Notes under the pieces: generated by a model
What the model saw: only the letters and a program-made list of their open reading frames with translations
Databases searched by the model: none
What the model was told of the DNA's origin: nothing
Source of the DNA: Rheum nobile
Taxonomy: Eukaryota > Streptophyta > Magnoliopsida > Caryophyllales > Polygonaceae
DNA: 64,000 nt
Assembly (NCBI GenBank): GCA_027886185.1
Contig: WOAB01000226.1
Location: 1,798,001 to 1,862,000 of the forward strand
Direction of reading: 5' to 3'
Made by a program: the position numbers and the translations under genes
Shown: positions 59,595-64,000 of the stretch, piece by piece
Position numbering within the stretch: position 1 is the stretch's first letter
Layout: each line of letters opens with the position of its first letter

Positions 59595-60481
59595 AGTACC
59601 TATACGAAGCATAAAACACAAGGAGTAAGGCGCACCAAGCAAAAGAACAAGTCCAAGCCAAGTCCTTGTCTCAAAAGTGACCCAAGAAATTTTCCGCGGG
59701 GCGTACTAATTTGGGTTGCTTGTGAGGAGGGAGAGGCTTGAACGGAAGGTAACAAGGCAAGAAGTAGCAATTCAAGTCCCAAACAACACACCAATTTCCA
59801 AGTGCAAGCAAATCAAATCAAGTTTCTTAGAATTAAGCACAAGAGAGTTGAAAATTTTGCCCTTTTCAATGAGAGTTGCAGAGAGACATGAAGGACAAGA
59901 AGATGGAGTACGACCGTATGGTACGTTCTCTGCCTACTCTTTGTATTTTTTTGTTTTTGAGGCTTCCGTCTTCCCAAACCTTTCTGTTTTTGTTTGATGG
60001 AAGGTGAGAATAGTATGTTTGTTTTGTTTATACGGTCACACCTTGTTTTTGTTTTTGTGCTGATATGATGGCGAATCAAGCAAGAAAGAACCACACAAGC
60101 AAGTGCATGAAAAGCAAGAAGAGACAAGCAACTAGTAGGGAATAAAATCTAACAACTAATCTAGCAATTAATCCAAAGATGAAGCAAAACTTGATCAACC
60201 AGGAACAAGGAAATCAAACATGCAATTAAGGAAACAAGAATTGCTAGAGGGTAGATTTTAGGGTTGTGAAACAAGGAACAAAAACCTAAGAGAATTAGGG
60301 TTCGTCGTGAAGGTGAGATAGGCGGCGGCGGACGGTGGTGGTGGTGGCGGACGGTGGTGGTGGTGATTGGTGGTGGTGGCGAACGGTAATGGGTGGTGGC
60401 TAAAAAAAAAATTCTAGGGTTTGCAAGCGGTAAAATTTCAAGAATCACAAAAGAGAGAAGAACAAACTTAGCTTGGAAAAG
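59595..60481 (-). other. 5' leader of the deletion derivative
   Basis: A non-coding internal stretch between PBS and the gag-like start. It includes a GGTGGTGGTGGCGGACGGT-type repeat at about 60320-60400. Confidence 0.55.
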
Positions 60482-60493
60482 GCTCTGATACCA
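60482..60493 (-). other. Primer-binding site, tRNA-iMet type
   Basis: On the minus strand TGGTATCAGAGC follows the LTR end (TATCA) after two bases. It fixes the minus orientation of the element. Confidence 0.92.
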
Positions 60494-60495
60494 GT

Positions 60496-61209
60496 TGATA
60501 TGAACAACCCCTGAAGTGTTGTCTGCAACGCAGGATCTTTGATTCCTCAAGCGTGGATTCGATTCTCCTCTTCCATAGCCAAAGTGATGGTTTTCCTAGG
60601 GCTAAAGAGATAGCCTTCAAACGCGTTCAAAGTGATGAACGAAAGGATCAAAGAGATGATCACAAACACCGAAGAGACGATGAACAATTGCTCGAAGCGA
60701 CGAGCTACGGGATAGACGATCCGTGGGATCGAAGAGTTGACGTTAGAACTCAAGGGAAGGAGCGTACTCAACTTTACTACTCAAATTCAACGTAACATTA
60801 AAAACTAGGGCTTCAAGGTTTATATAGCAACAAAGCAATAATTAAAATAATAATAAAATTGTTCAGCAAACGACGGAAGGAGATCGCTGACGCGGACCGA
60901 AAGTGGGAAATGCGGCGGTCACCGTAATTAAATGGCGGTTGCCGTCATTTGCCGTAGGCAAGTCTTCAGATTCTCCACAGGCGGCGGGCGCCGGAAGGGG
61001 GGCGGCGGTCGCCGTAAAGGGGGCGGCGGTCGCCGCACCTCTGCTTCTTCTCCCGTGTTCTTGGTGGCCGGCGGCGGTCGCCGTAAAGGGGGCGGCGGTC
61101 GCTGCCCTCCTTCTTCTTCCGTGAACTCGTCGTCTTCGCCCTCCTCGAGTGCACTCCCATTGTTCCCTCTTCGTCCTTCGCCGTCAATGAGCGGGTCATG
61201 GAGCTATCA
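60496..61209 (-). repeat. 5' LTR (right copy) of the deletion derivative
   Basis: 714 bp, starting TGATATGAAC and ending GAGCTATCA. It has one 21-bp unit fewer than the left LTR in the main GC-rich block and lacks the 24-bp duplication, but has extra sequence near 60917-60945 (CACCGTAATTAAATGGCGG). Confidence 0.92.
60980..61039. repeat. GC-rich 21-bp LTR repeat, right copy
   Basis: Units at 60980, 61001 and 61022 (partial), the same consensus as in the left LTR; two more lie near 61068-61110. Confidence 0.88.
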
Positions 61210-61214
61210 AGACC

Positions 61215-61340
61215 TGTCAATTGGGTCGGGTTTGGTTCGAGTTCGGGTCAAGTCGGGTTCGGTTCGATCGGGTCCGTCAAAATTTTCGGGGCGGGCGGGT
61301 CAGATCAGGTTGACCCAGTGGGTCGAAGGTGCCCATTTTT
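61215..61340. mobile_element. Fragment of a third hAT-like element
   Basis: TGTCAATTGGGTCGGG continues the TAGACC at 57862-57867 interrupted by the LTR element, giving a terminus like those of the other hAT elements here (TAGACCTGT, TAGGGCTGTCAA). GGGTCGGG/GTTCGGGTC words follow. The other end was not found. Confidence 0.5.
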
Positions 61341-61461
61341 TTAGGGGGCCGACTTTTTTGCATTTCGCACCAGGTGATAAACGCAACCTGGTAGCGTTTT
61401 TTTTTAACGCGACAATTTTTGTATTCTTTAAGAATTAATGAGATTTAACCAAAAACAAATC

Positions 61462-61532
61462 GGTTCGATTAAACCGAGTCCATTTTAAACCCTATGCAAT
61501 AGCGTTTAAAATGGACCCGGTTTAATCGAACC
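61462..61532. repeat. 29-bp inverted repeat (hairpin 1 upstream of MULE gene)
   Basis: Arms 61462-61490 and 61504-61532 are complementary over 29 bp with one mismatch (CCGAGTCC against CCGGGTCC), around a 13-base loop. Confidence 0.93.
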
Positions 61533-61535
61533 TAT

Positions 61536-61574
61536 GGGAATTGTAAACGCTACTACGTAGCGTTTACAATTCCC
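61536..61574. repeat. 17-bp perfect inverted repeat (hairpin 2 upstream of MULE gene)
   Basis: Arms GGGAATTGTAAACGCTA and TAGCGTTTACAATTCCC are exact complements around a 5-base loop, three bases after hairpin 1. The word TAGCGTTT recurs in the hairpin 1 loop region and near 61390. Confidence 0.95.
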
Positions 61575-61676
61575 CCTTTTTCGAACGGTCGAATTCCCCA
61601 TACTTGTATATATTTGTTTCTTCCATATGCCTTCTTCACATGTACACAATTTCAAAGCACAATAGTAAGAGAGAGA

Positions 61677-64000
61677 ATGTCGTTCTCAAGCATAGTCGAT
61701 GGGCCCAGTCTTGAATCGATTAGTGAAAATAATGTACTGGTACGTATACTATGGATTTAATATTATTATGTTAGTGTAGTAGTTGTACATTATATTTTTT
61801 AGATATTTTATGTATGTTAGTGCACATTATTAGTGGTAAGTTATATGTTAACATATTCATATTAGTAATAATTCTATGCCAGAGATATTGTATGTATATT
61901 AGTATAGAATATCAGTAATAAATTATATTGACTATGTTATTTACATTAGAACATCATGTTACTGTATAAATGTGATAAATTATGTAATTAGCATAGAATT
62001 AGAAAGTATTTATTTAAATTTAGGTAAATGAGGAGAACGGACAATTGTTTTAATTTTCTACGTGTATCATATTTGCACCATGATTTTTAGGGTAGAACAT
62101 TAGGTTAGGTATAGAACACTTTGTTGGTGTAGAATATGAGTATTTATCTTAGTTTGTATTTATGTATATTTATAATGAATACCAATGTTTGTGAAATAAA
62201 TAGGATGATTCTAGTGGCACCAACTTTGTGAGTGCCAATTTTTCTTCGCATTTTACTACGGATGAGGAATGGGGTGATAAACAGAGTATGATTCAATGGG
62301 TTCGTTCAGTGGGCAAGGAGCTGAACATTTTGATTGCCATACAAAAATCATGGGATCGAAAGGTGATACTATCATGTGAGAAGTCCGGATCATACAGACC
62401 GGTGAAGAATAAGACGGTCGAAGGTTGCGAGCCAACCCCTAAATCAAACTTGTCAACGAGGACAAATAAAAGTGAGTGCCCGTTTAAGATGCACGGGTTG
62501 TTATCAAAAGAGAGTAAGTGGAGCTTAAAGGTCATCTATGGATGGCACACCCATGACATCCCAACATCCTTAATAGGGCATGCTTTTGCTGGACGCCTTG
62601 ATGCGGATCAAATCGAGGCGGTGAAGTTTTTGTCTGCCACCAGTTCGACGCCGAAGAAGATTATTTCTCTTTTTGTCAGAGTAGACCCGAAATGCTTGAC
62701 ATCAAGGAGTCAAGTGTACACTTGCAAGGCTAGGGAGAGGAAGAAATCCAGGGGCCATTTGACGGTGACGCAATTCACGTTGGAATTTCTAAGGTCTAAA
62801 GGATATTATGCGGACGTTGAAAGGGTTATGGTTAAGATGAAAGAAAAGGGGAAGTATGTGGTGAAGGAGGTTGTGAGTGATCTTTTTTATTAGTCACCCC
62901 GACTCCAAGAACTTGTTGGGTTTGTTCCCCCACGTCGTCATTATGGATACAACCTACAAGACCAACAGGTAATCTTTAGTTTTAACTTTTCACTACATTT
63001 GCACTATCTAATTGCATCTTATTTTCTTTTTTAATGTACATGTATAGGTACGGTATGCCATGTTTGGAGTTTGTTGGGTTCACTTGCACAAACCTTAACT
63101 ACTGTATTGCCATCGTATTCATGCGAAATGAGACAACGGAGCACTACGCATGGGCCCTGCGGCATTTGGAATCCTTGTTCGGTAAAAAAGAAGCAAGTCG
63201 ATCATGTCAGACCGATATTTGGCAGTTGTGAAGGCTGTACCAATAGTCTTTCCCAATGCACACCATTTGTTGTGTAGGGTCCATGTGAACCGCAATGTTG
63301 AAGCAAAGGTCACCAGGAATATGTGTAACAAAAGTGTTAAGCATTTTACGGGCAATATACGTTGGTTGTTGAGGTCACCCACGGAGGATGTGTACGAGTC
63401 ACGGCTTAAGTATTTGAGGGAGAAGTGGAAGAAAGGTACGTTTATGAAGTACGTCGAGGAAGTTTGGCTTAACGAGCACAAAAAGAAGTTAGTTGATGCA
63501 TGGTCTAATCATATTTTTCATTTCGCCACAAGATCATCAAACATGTAAATTATATAATATATTTTCTCGTTAGATACGTATTATTTTTATGAAGTATAAC
63601 ATGAGTATTATTTGTCAGGGTCGAGTCTCAGCACTCTATGCTCAAGGACACCCTAAAATCATCTGTTGGAGGGTTTGACACGATCGTAGTACACATTGAC
63701 AATATGTCCACGGATCAGGTGTGTGTAATCTTTTGTGCTCGTTGTATTATTTTCATTTGTACTAATTTGTGCCTATGGGAAAAATAATATGAAGTGAAAT
63801 TTATGAATGATCAGATACGTGTCATTAAGGGGTCTATGGAGCAGAGCAGTTTCAAGTTGGCCACTGTCATAAAGGATGGGCCCCAATGGGTGAAGATTTT
63901 GTTCAGTCGCCTTGAGTACAAGATATCGGACGAGCGCATAAGATTATTATACAAATAAGCTATTCGGGCAAAGGAGGGAAATATACTTGATGAAGAATGC
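61677..64000 (+). pseudogene. MULE transposase (FAR1-like) pseudogene, cut by window end
   Basis: Probable exons: 61677-61739 (ATG, 21 codons), 62204-62968, 63049-63545, 63620-63718 and 63815 onward, all with GT/AG borders. The N-terminal zinc-finger-like DNA-binding region includes ILIAIQKSW, CEKSGSYRP, SECPFKMHGLLSKE and GWHTHDIP. The MULE transposase domain begins MDTTYKTNR, GMPCLEFVGFTCT, and continues with SDRYLAVVKAVPIVFPNAHHLLCRVH and a VESQHSMLKDTL-like segment. Frameshifts near 62888 and 63195 and a stop at about 63957-63959 disable it. Such genes are the transposases of Mutator-like elements; domesticated relatives are FAR1/FHY3 regulators. Terminal inverted repeats were not identified. 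Confidence 0.85.

Larger units (their letters stand above)
57868..61209 (-). mobile_element. Gypsy deletion derivative with two LTRs and TSD
   Basis: LTRs at 57868-58605 and 60496-61209, PBS, a purine tract and a 5-bp TSD (agacc at 57863-57867 and 61210-61214) define a complete 3342-bp element on the minus strand. The interior is only 1890 bp and keeps a gag-like N-terminal frame joined to the C-terminal end of integrase, so protease, RT, RNase H and the integrase core were deleted. It is non-autonomous but structurally complete and was mobile in this or a parental form. Integrase wording places it in Ty3-gypsy. Confidence 0.9.

Overview
This is a plant nuclear window, almost certainly a eudicot. 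It has AT-rich intergenic DNA, an intron-containing eukaryotic gene of the plant YIP4 type, and a dense, nested set of plant transposon lineages: Tekay/Del and Athila Ty3-gypsy, Ty1-copia, L1-type LINEs with a C-terminal RNase H, Helitrons with RPA-like genes, hAT, MULE and fold-back elements. The species cannot be named from sequence alone. I see only one clearly intact host gene, a YIP4/YIPF6-type Yip1-domain protein on the minus strand (32486-35650, three exons). Nearly everything else recognisable is mobile-element DNA in stages of decay.

Layout. 341-4982: a 5'-truncated LINE (minus) with an 18-bp target-site duplication (TSD), split by a 3.1-kb solo LTR that has its own 5-bp TSD. 5.2-6.8 kb: a fold-back element whose interior is a reiterated TGTGCAT-type word. 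6841-7270: a hAT MITE with a perfect 8-bp TSD. 7.4-8.2 kb: a small Helitron. 8.5-14.9 kb: a larger Helitron derivative joining the N-terminal part of a Rep/helicase gene directly to an RPA1-like gene; a 523-bp palindromic MITE sits in one RPA exon. 15560-23884: a young full-length Tekay-like gypsy element (TSD gtcga) whose single-frame polyprotein is broken only by three stop codons. 24.3-25.3 kb: a TATGAACAT-word array and a tRNA-like sequence. 26.1-28.1 kb: a Helitron containing a second fold-back element. 28.6-31 kb: two truncated LINEs with TSDs. 32.5-35.65 kb: YIP4. 36-43 kb: a near full-length but disabled LINE. 44.4-50.05 kb: a deleted Athila-like element rich in the palindrome CCGCGATCGCGG, joined to a 5'-truncated copia element (50.05-53.9 kb). 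55690-57851: a hAT-type element with TSD. 57868-61209: a deletion-derivative LTR element with TSD. 61.7-64 kb: a MULE transposase pseudogene running off the window.

How the parts relate. Several insertion events can be ordered because TSDs survive: LINE before solo LTR; Helitron before its palindromic MITE; an older LTR-like sequence before the Tekay element; a hAT terminus before the 57868 LTR element. Many stop codons fit C-to-T or G-to-A change (CGA to TGA, TGG to TGA/TAG), the expected footprint of cytosine methylation on silenced elements. I found no complete novel functional system. The most unusual signals are the GCGATCGC palindromes scattered through the Athila-like element, the fold-back elements that share a GGTCAACG/GAGCTCCGG module, and two adjacent long hairpins upstream of the MULE gene.
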